Part shown: positions 22,280-32,012 of the stretch, piece after piece
Numbering within the stretch: the first letter of the stretch is position 1
Layout of the letters: each line of letters opens with the position of its first letter
Source of the DNA: an uncultured Oscillibacter sp.
Lineage (GTDB): Bacteria; Bacillota; Clostridia; Oscillospirales; Oscillospiraceae
Direction of reading: 5' to 3'
DNA: 41,824 nucleotides
Assembly: GCA_934574045.1 (NCBI GenBank)
Contig: CAKTMK010000018.1
Coordinates: 1 to 41,824 of the forward strand
Notes under the pieces: generated by a model
What the model saw: the letters and a program-made list of their open reading frames with translations, nothing else
Database searches by the model: none
What the model was told of the DNA's origin: nothing
Position numbers and translations under genes: made by a program

Positions 22280-24256
22280 TTATTGTTCCCGGCCGCGCCG
22301 GGCGGGTCCTGCCGCCGCGGCGGGCCGCGCCGTCTTTTTCGCGGACCGGCGGGCCGGTCCTTTCGCCGCCTGCGCGGCGGGCGTCTTTCCCTCGCCCCGC
22401 AGGAACACGCCGCCGAAGGGCGGGATGCGGAGCTGGACGGAGAATTCCTTCCCGTGGGAGCCGACCCGCTCCACCGGGACCGGCTCGCCGTTCCCCCAGC
22501 CGCCGCCGCCGAACTCCGGCGCGTCGGTATTGAATACCTCCGTATACTTCCGGTGGGCGGGAACGCCCACGCGGTAGCCCTCGTAGCGGTTGGGCGAAAA
22601 GTTTACCGCGCACAGCAGGTCGCGCCCACGCTCGTCCCGCCGGAGGAACACCACCACGTTGTTGTGGTTGTCGTCCGGCACCAGCCACTCAAAGCCCCGC
22701 CAGTCAAAGTCGATCTGCCACAGCTCCGGCGACTTCTGATAAAAGCGGTTCGCCGCCCGGAAAAACGCCAGCGTCTGCCGGTTCGGCTCCTGATCGAGCA
22801 GGTACCAGTCCAGCTGGCCGTTGGCGTCCCACTCGTGCCACTGGCCGATCTCCGGCCCCATGAACATCAGCTTCTTGCCCGGATGGGCCAGCAGATACGC
22901 GTAAAAGCCCCGCAGAGAGCGAAGCTGGTTTTCATAGTCGCCTGGCATTTTCCCCACCAGTGAGCCTTTCATGTGCACCACCTCGTCGTGGGAGATGGGC
23001 AGGACGTAGTTCTCCGAAAAGGCGTACATCATGGAAAAGGTGATGTCCTTGTGGTGGTACTGCCGGAAATAGGGGTCCAGCTTCAGATAGTGGCACATGT
23101 CGTTCATCCAGCCCATGTTCCACTTGAGGTTGAAGCCCAGCCCCCCCGCCTCCGGCGGGCGGGTCACCAGCGGCCACGCCGTGGATTCCTCCGCGATCAT
23201 CAGCACGTTCGGGTCCGCGGCAAAGGCCGTCCGGTTCAGGCTGCGCAGAAACTCGATGGCCTCCAGATTCTCCTTGCCGCCGTTGCGGTTGGGCGTCCAC
23301 TCCCCGTCCTTCCGGTCATAGTCCAGATACAGCATGGACGCCACCGCGTCCACCCGCAGCCCGTCGATGTGGTACATCTCCAGCCAGAACCGGGCGGAGG
23401 AGAGGAGAAAGCTGACCACCTCCGGCCGTCCGTAGTCGAACACGCGGGTGCCCCACCCGGCGTGCTCCCGCTTCTTCGGGTCCTCGTATTCATAGCAGCA
23501 GGCGCCGTCAAATTCGTAAAGGCCCTGCTCGTCCTTGCAGAAGTGGGCCGGGACCCAGTCCAGGATCACCTGAATGCCGCTTTTGTGCATGTGGTCCACG
23601 AACCACATGAAATCCTCCGGTGTCCCGTACCGGGGCGTGGGGGCGAAGTACCCGGTGCACTGATAGCCCCACGAGTCGTCCAGCGGGTGCTCCGTCACCG
23701 GCAGCAGCTCCACCGCGTTGTACCCCAGATCCTTAACGTAGGCCGCCAGCTCCCGGGCGATGGTGCGGTAATCGTAGAAGCCGCCGTCCGCCGTCCGCCG
23801 CCACGAGCCCAGATGTACCTCGTATATGTTCAGCGGCGAGGAATAGACCGGGTGCGCGCCCTTTTTCTCTCGAAACGCGCCGTCCGTCCAGCGGAAGTCC
23901 TCGATGTCATAGAGCTTGCTGGCGGTGGCGGGGCGGGTCTCGGTGTGGAACCCGTAGGGGTCCGCCTTGTAGCGCACCTGCCCGTCCGGGCCGGTCACGG
24001 CGTATTTATAGGAGGTGTATCCCGCAAGGCCGGGGATAAAGCCGCTCCAGATCTCGCCGTCCCGCTCCAGCGGCGCGGCGGAAATGTCCCAGCCGTTGAA
24101 CTCCCCTACCACGCTCACCGCCGCGGCATGAGGCGCCCACACCCGGAAGCGCCAGCCGTCCCGCTCCCGCTCCCGCGCGGGATGCGCGCCGAACCAGCGC
24201 CAGCCGTCCGTCAGAGAGCCGCCGTGAAAATCAGAAGCCCGTCCGCTTTTCGCCAT
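22280..24256 (-). CDS. glgB: 1,4-alpha-glucan branching enzyme with basic C-terminal tail
   Basis: GH13 enzyme that introduces alpha-1,6 branches into glycogen. 658 residues: an N-terminal carbohydrate-binding module (about 35-125, FRVWAPHAAAVSVVGEFNGW), the catalytic barrel with HCF-type WVPAHFCKDEQGLYEFDG, nucleophile motif GLRVDAVASMLYLDY, acid/base Glu in LMIAEESTAWP and LPISHDEVVH, and a C-terminal beta domain. The last 36 residues (from about 623, KTPAAQAAKGPARRSAKKTA and onward) form an Ala/Lys/Arg-rich tail not needed for the fold, echoing the tail of GlgA. It is the first gene of the glgB-C-D-A-P operon. Confidence 0.96.
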   Translation of the reverse strand: MAKSGRASDFHGGSLTDGWRWFGAHPARERERDGWRFRVWAPHAAAVSVVGEFNGWDISAAPLERDGEIWSGFIPGLAGYTSYKYAVTGPDGQVRYKADPYGFHTETRPATASKLYDIEDFRWTDGAFREKKGAHPVYSSPLNIYEVHLGSWRRTADGGFYDYRTIARELAAYVKDLGYNAVELLPVTEHPLDDSWGYQCTGYFAPTPRYGTPEDFMWFVDHMHKSGIQVILDWVPAHFCKDEQGLYEFDGACCYEYEDPKKREHAGWGTRVFDYGRPEVVSFLLSSARFWLEMYHIDGLRVDAVASMLYLDYDRKDGEWTPNRNGGKENLEAIEFLRSLNRTAFAADPNVLMIAEESTAWPLVTRPPEAGGLGFNLKWNMGWMNDMCHYLKLDPYFRQYHHKDITFSMMYAFSENYVLPISHDEVVHMKGSLVGKMPGDYENQLRSLRGFYAYLLAHPGKKLMFMGPEIGQWHEWDANGQLDWYLLDQEPNRQTLAFFRAANRFYQKSPELWQIDFDWRGFEWLVPDDNHNNVVVFLRRDERGRDLLCAVNFSPNRYEGYRVGVPAHRKYTEVFNTDAPEFGGGGWGNGEPVPVERVGSHGKEFSVQLRIPPFGGVFLRGEGKTPAAQAAKGPARRSAKKTARPAAAAGPARRGREQ

Positions 24257-24345
24257 GACCTCACTCCTTCTCCGCCGGCGGACGCCGCCGCAGGCGGTTA
24301 ATCGTTTTCGTGCGTACCCGAACGCTCCTTATTTCTGTTGTCCTT

Positions 24346-24374
24346 ATTATAACCCACGGCAAAAACAGCGTCAA
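24346..24374 (-). promoter_or_regulatory. Promoter of the glycogen operon
   Basis: TTGACG (24369-24374) and perfect TATAAT (24346-24351) on minus with 17-bp spacing, starting RNA near 24339, about 83 nt before the glgB ATG. Ten bases upstream of the -35, on plus, lies TGTCGAAA (24385-24392), which matches the core of a Spo0A box (TGNCGAA). Confidence 0.82.
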
Positions 24375-24492
24375 GGACGCGCCCTGTCGAAATATGGTCC
24401 CCGCTTTCGTGGATTTCCATGGGTTTTCACGGAAGCGGAAGCAAAATTTTTACAATTCCGTTCTCAGCCGGGAAACGGCCCCAAAAAGACGC

Positions 24493-24525
24493 GGAAAGGG
24501 ACCGGCCGCTCGCGCGGCCGGTCCC
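24493..24525 (-). terminator. Terminator of the zinc-ribbon membrane protein gene
   Basis: Perfect 12-bp stem GGGACCGGCCGC (24498-24509) with GCGGCCGGTCCC (24514-24525), loop TCGC, followed on minus by TTTCCGCGTCTTTTTGG. It begins 13 bp after the stop codon. Confidence 0.65.
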
Positions 24526-24538
24526 CGGTCGGTTTTCG

Positions 24539-24967
24539 TCAGGTCTTTCCGTAGATCTTCGCGCCGCACTTGGGGCAGGTGATCTCCACCTTCCCCTTGC
24601 CCATCGGCACGCGGCAGATCGTCTTGCAGTTCCGGCAGGTGAAATACTTGTGCTCCTTGTCGGCATGGCGGGCCTTCGCGCCCTGCGCACCGCTGCGCAG
24701 CTTCCACCAGAACTGCATCCAGCGGCTGTTTTCCTCCCGCCGACGGTACAGGTTCTTGGAGAACATCCGGAAGAACGCCGTGAGCCACAGCACCATCGCC
24801 GCCCAGTACAGCACCGCGCCTGCCAGCGGAACGAACCGCCGCGCCGCGATGGACAGCACGTCCAGCGCCAGACTCGTCCAGATCATGGCAAGGCCAAGCT
24901 GATCCGGGCCGTTGCGCCCGTACATCAGGCGGGCAAAGCCGTTTTTCAGTCTCTGCATCCATCCCAT
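24539..24967 (-). CDS. Small membrane protein with C-terminal zinc ribbon
   Basis: Uncharacterised 142-residue protein. The ATG at 24965-24967 follows AAGGAG; an in-frame ATG 66 bp upstream is too close to the promoter and lacks a good site. Two hydrophobic segments (about 24-42 and 47-67, LAGAVLYWAAMVLWLTAFF) are followed by a basic, aromatic stretch and a zinc-ribbon-like module with CRNC at 111-114 and CPKC at 131-134, separated by IC-RVPMGKGKVEI. The architecture suggests a membrane-anchored protein with its zinc ribbon in the cytoplasm. The partner is unknown. It stands alone with its own promoter and terminator. Confidence 0.8.
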   Translation of the reverse strand: MGWMQRLKNGFARLMYGRNGPDQLGLAMIWTSLALDVLSIAARRFVPLAGAVLYWAAMVLWLTAFFRMFSKNLYRRREENSRWMQFWWKLRSGAQGAKARHADKEHKYFTCRNCKTICRVPMGKGKVEITCPKCGAKIYGKT

Positions 24968-25020
24968 TGAGAACTGCTCCTTTTTCTGATCGCGTCCCCC
25001 TTTTTGGGGGGATGCACCGT

Positions 25021-25049
25021 ATTTTACTCGCATTTTTCGCCGTTCACAA
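25021..25049 (-). promoter_or_regulatory. Promoter of the zinc-ribbon membrane protein gene
   Basis: TTGTGA (25044-25049) and TAAAAT (25021-25026) on minus with a 17-bp spacer, about 54 bp before the chosen ATG. Confidence 0.6.
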
Positions 25050-25163
25050 CCACTTTCACGCGGAATTTACAAATTGGTCATTTCTTTCCCGGCCAGAGCG
25101 CGGGATATTCCCCACTTTTGCCCCGGGCGGACAGGCGGCGCGGCGGAAATTTACAATTTCCTG

Positions 25164-25192
25164 TTTATTTCCCCCGCAAAGGATGCTATACT
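25164..25192 (+). promoter_or_regulatory. Promoter of htpG, extended -10 type
   Basis: TGCTATACT (25184-25192 region, -10 TATACT at 25187-25192) with a TG extension and a weak TTTATT (25164-25169) 17 bp upstream. No CIRCE inverted repeat is seen between here and the start codon. Confidence 0.6.
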
Positions 25193-25229
25193 GATTTGTT
25201 GTTAAAAAAGCAAAGGGAGTGTATCATCC

Positions 25230-27122
25230 ATGGCAAAAAAACAATTCAAGGCGGAGTCCAAGCGGCTGCTGGACCTGATGGTGAACTCCATCTACACCCA
25301 CCACGAAATCTTCCTGCGGGAGATCGTGTCCAACGCCAGCGACGCGTGCGACAAGCTGTGCTACAAGGCGCTGACGGACGAGAGCGTGGGCCTTGACCGC
25401 AAGGACTTTTTCATCGAGCTGAAAACGGACAAGGACGCGCGGCTGCTCACCGTGTCGGACAACGGCATCGGCATGGACCGGGAGGATCTGGAGAACAATC
25501 TGGGCGTGATCGCCTCCTCCGGCTCCTTCCAGTTCAAGCAGGAGCTGGGAGACGACGCCAAGGACACCGACGTGATCGGCCAGTTCGGCGTGGGCTTCTA
25601 CTCCGCGTTCATGGTCGCCGACCACATCACCGTGGTCACGAAGAAGTACGGCTGCGATACGGCCTATATGTGGCAGTCCGCCGGGGCGGACGGCTACACC
25701 ATCACCGAATGTGAGAAGGACGGCGTCGGCACCGACGTGATCCTCCACCTGCGGCCGGACACGGACGCGGAGAAGTTCAGCGAGTATCTGGAGGGCTGGC
25801 ACATTCAGGAGCTGATCCGCAAATACTCCGACTACATCCGCTTCCCCATCCGCATGGAGGTGAGCAAGACCCGCCGTAAGGAGGGTTCCCCCGACGACAA
25901 GCCGGAGTACGAGACGTACACCGAGGTGGAGACGCTCAACTCCATGGTCCCCATCTGGCAGCGGCCCAAGTCCAAGGTCACGAAGGAGGAGTACGACAAG
26001 TTCTACCGGGACAAGTTCAACGACTACGCCGATCCCCAGCGGGTCCTGCGGGTGTCCGCCGAGGGCGCGGTGACGTACACGGCGCTGCTGTTCGTCCCCT
26101 CCCAGCAGCCGTTCAACTACTATTCCAGGGACTTTGAGGCCGGGCTTCAGCTCTATTCCAGCGGCGTGCTCATCATGGACAAGTGCGCCGACCTTCTTCC
26201 GGAGCACTTCCGGTTCGTCCGGGGCGTGGTGGACTCGCCGGATCTGAGCCTGAACATCTCCCGGGAGCTTTTGCAGCACGACCGCCAGCTCAAGGTCATC
26301 GCCGCCAATCTGGACAAGAAGATCCGGGCGGATCTGGCCAAGATGATGAAGGACGAGCCGGAGGAATACGCGAAATTCTGGAAGAACTTCGGCCGCCAGA
26401 TCAAATACGGCGTGGTCTCCGACTTCGGCGCCCACAAGCAGGACCTGCAGGACCTGCTGCTGTTCTACTCTTCTACGGAGAAAAAGCCCGTTTCGCTGGC
26501 GGACTACATCTCCCGGATGAAGGAGGGTCAGGAGGTCATCTATTACGCCGCGGGCGAGTCCGTGGAGTCTATCGACCGCCTGCCCCAGCTGGAGGCCCTG
26601 AAGGACGCCGGGACGGAGATCCTGTACTTCACGGAGGACGTGGACGAGTTCGCCGCCCAGACGCTGACGGCCTATCAGGAGAAGAAATTCCAGTCCGCCC
26701 TCTCCGGAGACGCCGCTCCCGCCGAAAGCAAGGACGGCGAGACCGAAAAGCTGGAGGACGGGGACCACAAGGCCGCGCTGGACTTTGTGAAGGAGACGCT
26801 GGGCGAGCGGGTCAAGGAGGTCCGGGCGTCCAAGATCCTCAAGTCCCACCCCGTCTGTCTCACCGCCGGTCCGGGCCTGAGCTTTGAGATGGAGAAGTAT
26901 TTCGCCGCCGTCCAGCCGGAGCAGAAGCTCAAGGCTGACCGCATCCTGGAACTGAACACCTCCCACCCCGTTTTCGCCGCGCTGGAGCAGGCCGTGTCCG
27001 CCGACCCCGAGCGGGCGAAGAAATACGCGGAGCTGCTCTACGATCAGGCGCTTCTGATCGCGGGGCTGCCGCTGGAGGACCCCTCCGGCTACACCGACCT
27101 CGTGTGCGGCCTGCTGGTCTGA
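25230..27122 (+). CDS. htpG: Molecular chaperone HtpG (Hsp90 family)
   Basis: ATP-dependent chaperone, homodimeric, cytoplasmic. 630 residues, typical bacterial length. The N-terminal ATPase shows the Bergerat-fold motifs EIVSNASDACDKL (about 31-43), SDNGIGMDREDLENNLGVIA and GQFGVGFYSAFMVAD. The middle domain has the ATP-sensing Arg segment ISRELLQHDRQLKVI. The C-terminal dimerisation domain ends DPSGYTDLVCGLLV; the eukaryotic MEEVD tail is absent, as expected. The ATG follows AAAGGGAGTG. Monocistronic, with a strong terminator 9 bp after the stop. Confidence 0.97.
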   Translation: MAKKQFKAESKRLLDLMVNSIYTHHEIFLREIVSNASDACDKLCYKALTDESVGLDRKDFFIELKTDKDARLLTVSDNGIGMDREDLENNLGVIASSGSFQFKQELGDDAKDTDVIGQFGVGFYSAFMVADHITVVTKKYGCDTAYMWQSAGADGYTITECEKDGVGTDVILHLRPDTDAEKFSEYLEGWHIQELIRKYSDYIRFPIRMEVSKTRRKEGSPDDKPEYETYTEVETLNSMVPIWQRPKSKVTKEEYDKFYRDKFNDYADPQRVLRVSAEGAVTYTALLFVPSQQPFNYYSRDFEAGLQLYSSGVLIMDKCADLLPEHFRFVRGVVDSPDLSLNISRELLQHDRQLKVIAANLDKKIRADLAKMMKDEPEEYAKFWKNFGRQIKYGVVSDFGAHKQDLQDLLLFYSSTEKKPVSLADYISRMKEGQEVIYYAAGESVESIDRLPQLEALKDAGTEILYFTEDVDEFAAQTLTAYQEKKFQSALSGDAAPAESKDGETEKLEDGDHKAALDFVKETLGERVKEVRASKILKSHPVCLTAGPGLSFEMEKYFAAVQPEQKLKADRILELNTSHPVFAALEQAVSADPERAKKYAELLYDQALLIAGLPLEDPSGYTDLVCGLLV

Positions 27123-27130
27123 AACCGTCT

Positions 27131-27164
27131 GTCCCGCGCCGCTTTCGCGGCGCGGGACTTTTTT
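27131..27164 (+). terminator. Terminator of htpG
   Basis: Perfect 12-bp stem GTCCCGCGCCGC (27131-27142) with GCGGCGCGGGAC (27147-27158), loop TTTC, then six T (27159-27164). Confidence 0.95.
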
Positions 27165-27248
27165 GCCGCGGTCCCGGGCGGTATGACGCGCCGGGGCTGC
27201 GCATAAGCATCAGCGTACCGGCTCCCGCCGGTGGAAAGGACGGATCAT

Positions 27249-28244
27249 ATGACCGCCGAATTTCTGGGCGCGCTGCCCCGGCAGACCGGGCCGGAGATTT
27301 GCTGCCGCTTCCGGTGGGAGGGGCGGAGCATCTGCCGCCCCGTCGCCGCCGGGGACGGCTTTCCCCTGATGAACCGGCTCCAGATCGGACGGCGCTTCCG
27401 GCTGACGCCGGAGCGGGGCGCCGTTGCCGATGTTGAACCGTGCGAGGAGCTGCCGCCGTTTCCGGCGGAGGGCAGGACAGTCCCCGGCGGGCGGACGCTC
27501 AAAGCGCTGCTGGCCGCGGCGGCGGCTCCGCTGGGGCGGGTGCTCTACGTTTACGGCGGCGGCTGGGACTGGCAGGACTCCGGCGCGGGGCCGCAGACCC
27601 GCTCCCCCGCGCCCGCCCCGGAGTGGCACGCCTTTTTTCAGGCGCAGGATGGCCGCTATTCCTACCGGGACCACAGGCAGTCCGGCGGGCGGAACCCGTG
27701 GTACTTCGCGGGGCTGGACTGCTCCGGCTATCTGGGCTGGGCCGTTTACGCCGCGCTCTATGACCGGACGGGCCTCCCCGGCCTCGTCTGCCCCGCCCAG
27801 CGCATGGCGGGGGAGCTGGCTACGCGCGGCTGGGGCGCGCTTCTTCCCGCGCCGGAATCGTTCCGCCCCGGCGACGTGTGCAGCATCCGGGGCCATGTCT
27901 GGCTGTGCATGGGGACCTGCGGCGACGGGAGCGTGCTGCTGGCCCATTCCACGCCCTCGCCCAGCCGGGAGGGCTGCCCCGGCGGCGGCGTGCAGCTCAG
28001 CGCCCTGTCTCCGGACGGCTCCGGCGGCGAGGCGCTGGCGCTGGCGGACGCGGTCATGCGCCGCCGCCCCGCGTGGTACCGGCGCTATGCGCCGATCGCG
28101 GAGCCGTGGGACGTTTACACCGGCCTCTCCGGCGGCGCGTTCCGCTGGGCGCTGGACGGCAGCGGCCCGCTGACCGACCCGGAGGACTGCGCGTCCCGCT
28201 CTGCGCCGGAGGTGCTGGCCCTGCTGGGCCTGACCGACGGCTGA
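27249..28244 (+). CDS. NlpC/P60-like cysteine hydrolase
   Basis: Protein of 331 residues. The start is the ATG at 27249 because GGAAAGGA lies 7 bp upstream; a GTG 18 bp earlier is inside that site. The C-terminal half has features of NlpC/P60 peptidases: LYVYGGGWDWQDSG (about 99-112), FAGLDCSGYLGWAVY with probable nucleophile Cys158, and RPGDVCSIRGHVWLCMG with probable base His216. The first 80 residues are an uncharacterised module. There is no signal peptide, which is odd for a wall hydrolase and suggests a cytoplasmic substrate, export by another route, or a spore role. No partner gene is adjacent; it follows htpG but is separated from it by a terminator. Confidence 0.75.
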   Translation: MTAEFLGALPRQTGPEICCRFRWEGRSICRPVAAGDGFPLMNRLQIGRRFRLTPERGAVADVEPCEELPPFPAEGRTVPGGRTLKALLAAAAAPLGRVLYVYGGGWDWQDSGAGPQTRSPAPAPEWHAFFQAQDGRYSYRDHRQSGGRNPWYFAGLDCSGYLGWAVYAALYDRTGLPGLVCPAQRMAGELATRGWGALLPAPESFRPGDVCSIRGHVWLCMGTCGDGSVLLAHSTPSPSREGCPGGGVQLSALSPDGSGGEALALADAVMRRRPAWYRRYAPIAEPWDVYTGLSGGAFRWALDGSGPLTDPEDCASRSAPEVLALLGLTDG

Positions 28245-28280
28245 TGCCGTTTTTCCCCCCGCTTGGAACGCAGAAAAGTA

Positions 28281-28323
28281 CGGCGTCCGCCCAAAAACGA
28301 AGCTCGTTTTTCGGCGGACGCCG
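28281..28323. terminator. Long hairpin between convergent genes
   Basis: CGGCGTCCGCC (28281-28291) pairs with GGCGGACGCCG (28313-28323), and inside it AAAAACGA (28293-28300) pairs with TCGTTTTT (28304-28311), giving a 43-base nearly uninterrupted hairpin. On minus it is followed by TACTTTTCTG, so it most likely ends the pgsA transcript; it may also stop the plus-strand hydrolase gene. Confidence 0.7.
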
Positions 28324-28336
28324 CGCGCTTACCCGC

Positions 28337-28858
28337 TCACATGGAGCGGAACACATCCTTATTTTTCGCAAAATACTCTACGCCGGAATACAGCGTGGTC
28401 ACCACGATGACCCAGACGCACACGGTGTTCAAAACCGCCGGGATGGGCAGGAACATCAGCACCACGCACACCATGGTGGACGCGGTCTTGACCTTGCCGG
28501 ACCAGCCCGCGGCGATGACCCGCCCCGCGTCGGACGCCAGCATCCGCAGGCCGCTGACGGCGAACTCCCGGCAGATCACGATCAAAAGCGCCCATGCGGG
28601 CATCTGGCCGATCTCCACGAACCAGAGCATGGCGGCGGTGACCAGCATCTTGTCCGCCAGCGGGTCGGCGAACTTTCCGAAGTCCGTCACCAGGTTTCTG
28701 GCCCGGGCGATCTTTCCGTCCAGCAGATCCGTCAGGCTGGCGAGGATGAAGATGACCAGCGCCGCATAATTCGCCCCGGGAAAGCCCCAGTACAAAACCG
28801 CCATGAACACCGGGATCAGCGCGATGCGCAGCACCGTCAGCTTATTGGGAAGATTCAC
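28337..28858 (-). CDS. pgsA: CDP-diacylglycerol--glycerol-3-phosphate 3-phosphatidyltransferase
   Basis: Integral membrane enzyme that makes phosphatidylglycerol-phosphate, the first step to phosphatidylglycerol and cardiolipin. 173 residues with four to five hydrophobic segments. The CDP-alcohol phosphotransferase signature D-x2-D-G-x2-A-R-x8-G-x3-D-x3-D is complete, in DLLDGKIARARNLVTDFGKF and the following ADPLADK. It lies 6 bp downstream of rimO and is the last gene before the hairpin at 28281, completing the DUF1385-prmC-recA-recX-rimO-pgsA series. Confidence 0.95.
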   Translation of the reverse strand: MNLPNKLTVLRIALIPVFMAVLYWGFPGANYAALVIFILASLTDLLDGKIARARNLVTDFGKFADPLADKMLVTAAMLWFVEIGQMPAWALLIVICREFAVSGLRMLASDAGRVIAAGWSGKVKTASTMVCVVLMFLPIPAVLNTVCVWVIVVTTLYSGVEYFAKNKDVFRSM

Positions 28859-28864
28859 GGCTCC

Positions 28865-30184
28865 TCACTCCCTTTCTCCGGTCAGCTCGCCGTCCATGGT
28901 GCCGGTGAGCCGGACGGGGACGAACATCCCCGGCTGCGCCTCCGGCGCGGTGAACCAGATGCGCCCGTCGATGTCGGGCGACTCGGCGTAGCTGCGGCCG
29001 TAATACATCTGCGCCTGCGGGTCAAAGCCCTCGCACAAAACCTCCCGCACGCTGCCGAGGACCGACTCGTTGTACCCGTCAATCACGTCAGACTGCACAT
29101 CCACCAGCAGCTCCGCCCGGCGGCGGGCCTCCTCGGCGGAGACGTGCTCCATCTGAGCGGCCTTCGTCCCCTCCTCCGGAGAGAACGGGAACACGCCCGC
29201 CCGCTCGATCTTCGTCTCCCGCAGGAAGGCGCACAGCTCCTCAAACGCCGCGTCGTCCTCCAGCGGCAGTCCCGCGATGATGCTGGTGCGCAGCACCAGA
29301 CCGGGGATCTTCTCCCGCAGCTTTTTCAGCAGCGCCAGCAGCTCCGCCTTGGTGTCCCGCCGGTTCATGGCCTTGAGGATGGCATCATTGCAGTGCTGGA
29401 TGGGCAGGTCGATATACTTTGCGATCTTCGGCTCCTCTGCGATCACATCGATCAGCTCGTCGGTGATCTCGTCGGGATAGAGATAGTGGAGCCGGATCCA
29501 GTGGAAGTCCATCCGGCAAAGCTCCCGCAGGAGCTGGGCAAGCTGATGCTTTCCCGTCAGGTCCGTTCCGTACCGGGTGATGTCCTGCGCAATGACGATC
29601 AGCTCCTGAACGCCTTGCCGGGCAAGGCCCCGGGCCTCCTCCAGCAGCTCGTCCATGGGACGGCTGCGGTACTTCCCCCGCAGGGAGGGGATCACGCAGT
29701 AGGCGCAGTGGTTGTCGCAGCCCTCCGCAATGCGCAGGTACGCATACCACGCCGGGGTGGAGAGCACCCGCTCGCCGCTCTGGTTGGCGGTGTGGATGTT
29801 GCCGATATGGCAGGGGCGCAGGCCCTTGTCCATCACCTCGGCGATGGCGGCGGCGATGTCGCCGTAGCTCCCGGTGCCCAGAACGCCGTCCACCTCCGGC
29901 AGCTCCTTGAGGACGTCCTGCTGGTACCGCTGGGCCATGCAGCCGGTGACGAGGATCTTTTTCAGCTTCCCCGCCTTTTTCAGCTCCGCCATCTGCAAAA
30001 TGTTGTCGATGGCCTCCTCGCACGCGGACGAGAGAAAGCCGCAGGTGTTCACCACTGCCACGTCCGCCCCCGCCGGCTCGGCGGACACCGTGTGTCCCGC
30101 CGCCTGCACGGTGGCCATCATCTGCTCGCAGTTGACCTGATTCTTGGCGCAGCCAAGGGAAATAAACGCTACCTTATAACTCAA
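28865..30184 (-). CDS. rimO: Ribosomal protein S12 methylthiotransferase RimO
   Basis: Radical-SAM enzyme adding a methylthio group to an Asp of ribosomal protein S12. 439 residues in three parts: an N-terminal UPF0004 domain with Cys12 (SLGCAKNQVNCE) and VNTCGFLSSACEEAIDNIL, the radical-SAM core with GCDNHCAYCVIPSLRGKYRS (CxxxCxxC cluster ligands), and a C-terminal TRAM domain (VLCEGFDPQAQMYYGRSYAE). The RimO-type motif SYAESPDIDG separates it from the tRNA enzyme MiaB. The ATG follows TTGAG-rich sequence 30 bp after recX. Confidence 0.95.
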   Translation of the reverse strand: MSYKVAFISLGCAKNQVNCEQMMATVQAAGHTVSAEPAGADVAVVNTCGFLSSACEEAIDNILQMAELKKAGKLKKILVTGCMAQRYQQDVLKELPEVDGVLGTGSYGDIAAAIAEVMDKGLRPCHIGNIHTANQSGERVLSTPAWYAYLRIAEGCDNHCAYCVIPSLRGKYRSRPMDELLEEARGLARQGVQELIVIAQDITRYGTDLTGKHQLAQLLRELCRMDFHWIRLHYLYPDEITDELIDVIAEEPKIAKYIDLPIQHCNDAILKAMNRRDTKAELLALLKKLREKIPGLVLRTSIIAGLPLEDDAAFEELCAFLRETKIERAGVFPFSPEEGTKAAQMEHVSAEEARRRAELLVDVQSDVIDGYNESVLGSVREVLCEGFDPQAQMYYGRSYAESPDIDGRIWFTAPEAQPGMFVPVRLTGTMDGELTGERE

Positions 30185-30214
30185 ACCCGTTTTCCTCCAT
30201 TTGCCGGGCGGACT

Positions 30215-30824
30215 TCATTCCTCCGGCTCTCCGTCCGCCCATGCGGAAAGCCCCGCCTTCACGTCGCCCCATGAAAAGCCCCGCCGCGCCAGCGCGTCGG
30301 CGGCCCGCCGGCGCTCCTTTTCGTCCGGCGGCCCCTTGCGGAAGCGGTCCCGCAGGAACTCCTCCACCAGCTCCGCCGGGTCCGGCGCGGCGTCCATGGC
30401 GTCGTCCCACAGCTCACGGTCGATCCCGTGCCTGTAAAGCTCGTCGCGGTAGCGGGCGGGGCCGTATCCCATGCGGGCGCAGTGGCGCACCAGCAGGGCG
30501 GCGTACTCTGCGTCGTTCAGCGCGCCGATGGCCTCCAGCCACTCGGCGGCGTACCGCGCCTCGGCCTGCGTGGCGCCCTTTTCCGTCAGCTTCCGCTCCA
30601 GATCCCGACGGGACATAGCCCGCCGGCCGATCAGCGCGGCGGCGCGGGCCTTGGCGTCCGACCCGGCGGCCGCGTCCCGCAGCCGCTCCAGCGTATCGCC
30701 GTCCAGCTCGTCCCCGGCCCGCAGGCCGAAGTCCAGCAGCTCCTGCTCCGTGACCTTGACGAGGGAGCCGTCCTCCAGAAATACCAGAACGCGGCCCGAA
30801 ACGTGCCGGGAGCGCTCCAGCCGG

Positions 30825-30835
<11 letters not shown>
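30215..30835 (-). CDS. recX: Regulatory protein RecX
   Basis: Modulator that binds RecA filaments and limits recombinase activity. 206 residues, all-helical, made of three-helix repeats; visible signatures are RRAMSRRDLERKLTEKG (about 95-110), YAAEWLEAIGALNDAEYAAL and MGYGPARYRDELYRHGID. The ATG lies inside the end of recA (11-bp overlap), so the two genes are translationally coupled. Confidence 0.93.
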
Positions 30836-31946
<1,111 letters not shown>

Positions 31947-32012
31947 GCTTTCTTCCTCCCGATCTCATTGAAAATCTATCTGTCCGGAAGCCGCCGGGAC
32001 CGGCGCTCCCCG

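Noticed and set aside
25100..25229. CIRCE-type heat-shock operator before htpG
   Set aside because: No TTAGCACTC-type inverted repeat is present.
25224..26966. Long minus-strand frame opposite htpG
   Set aside because: Leu/Val/Gly/His-rich shadow of the Hsp90 gene; no start signals.
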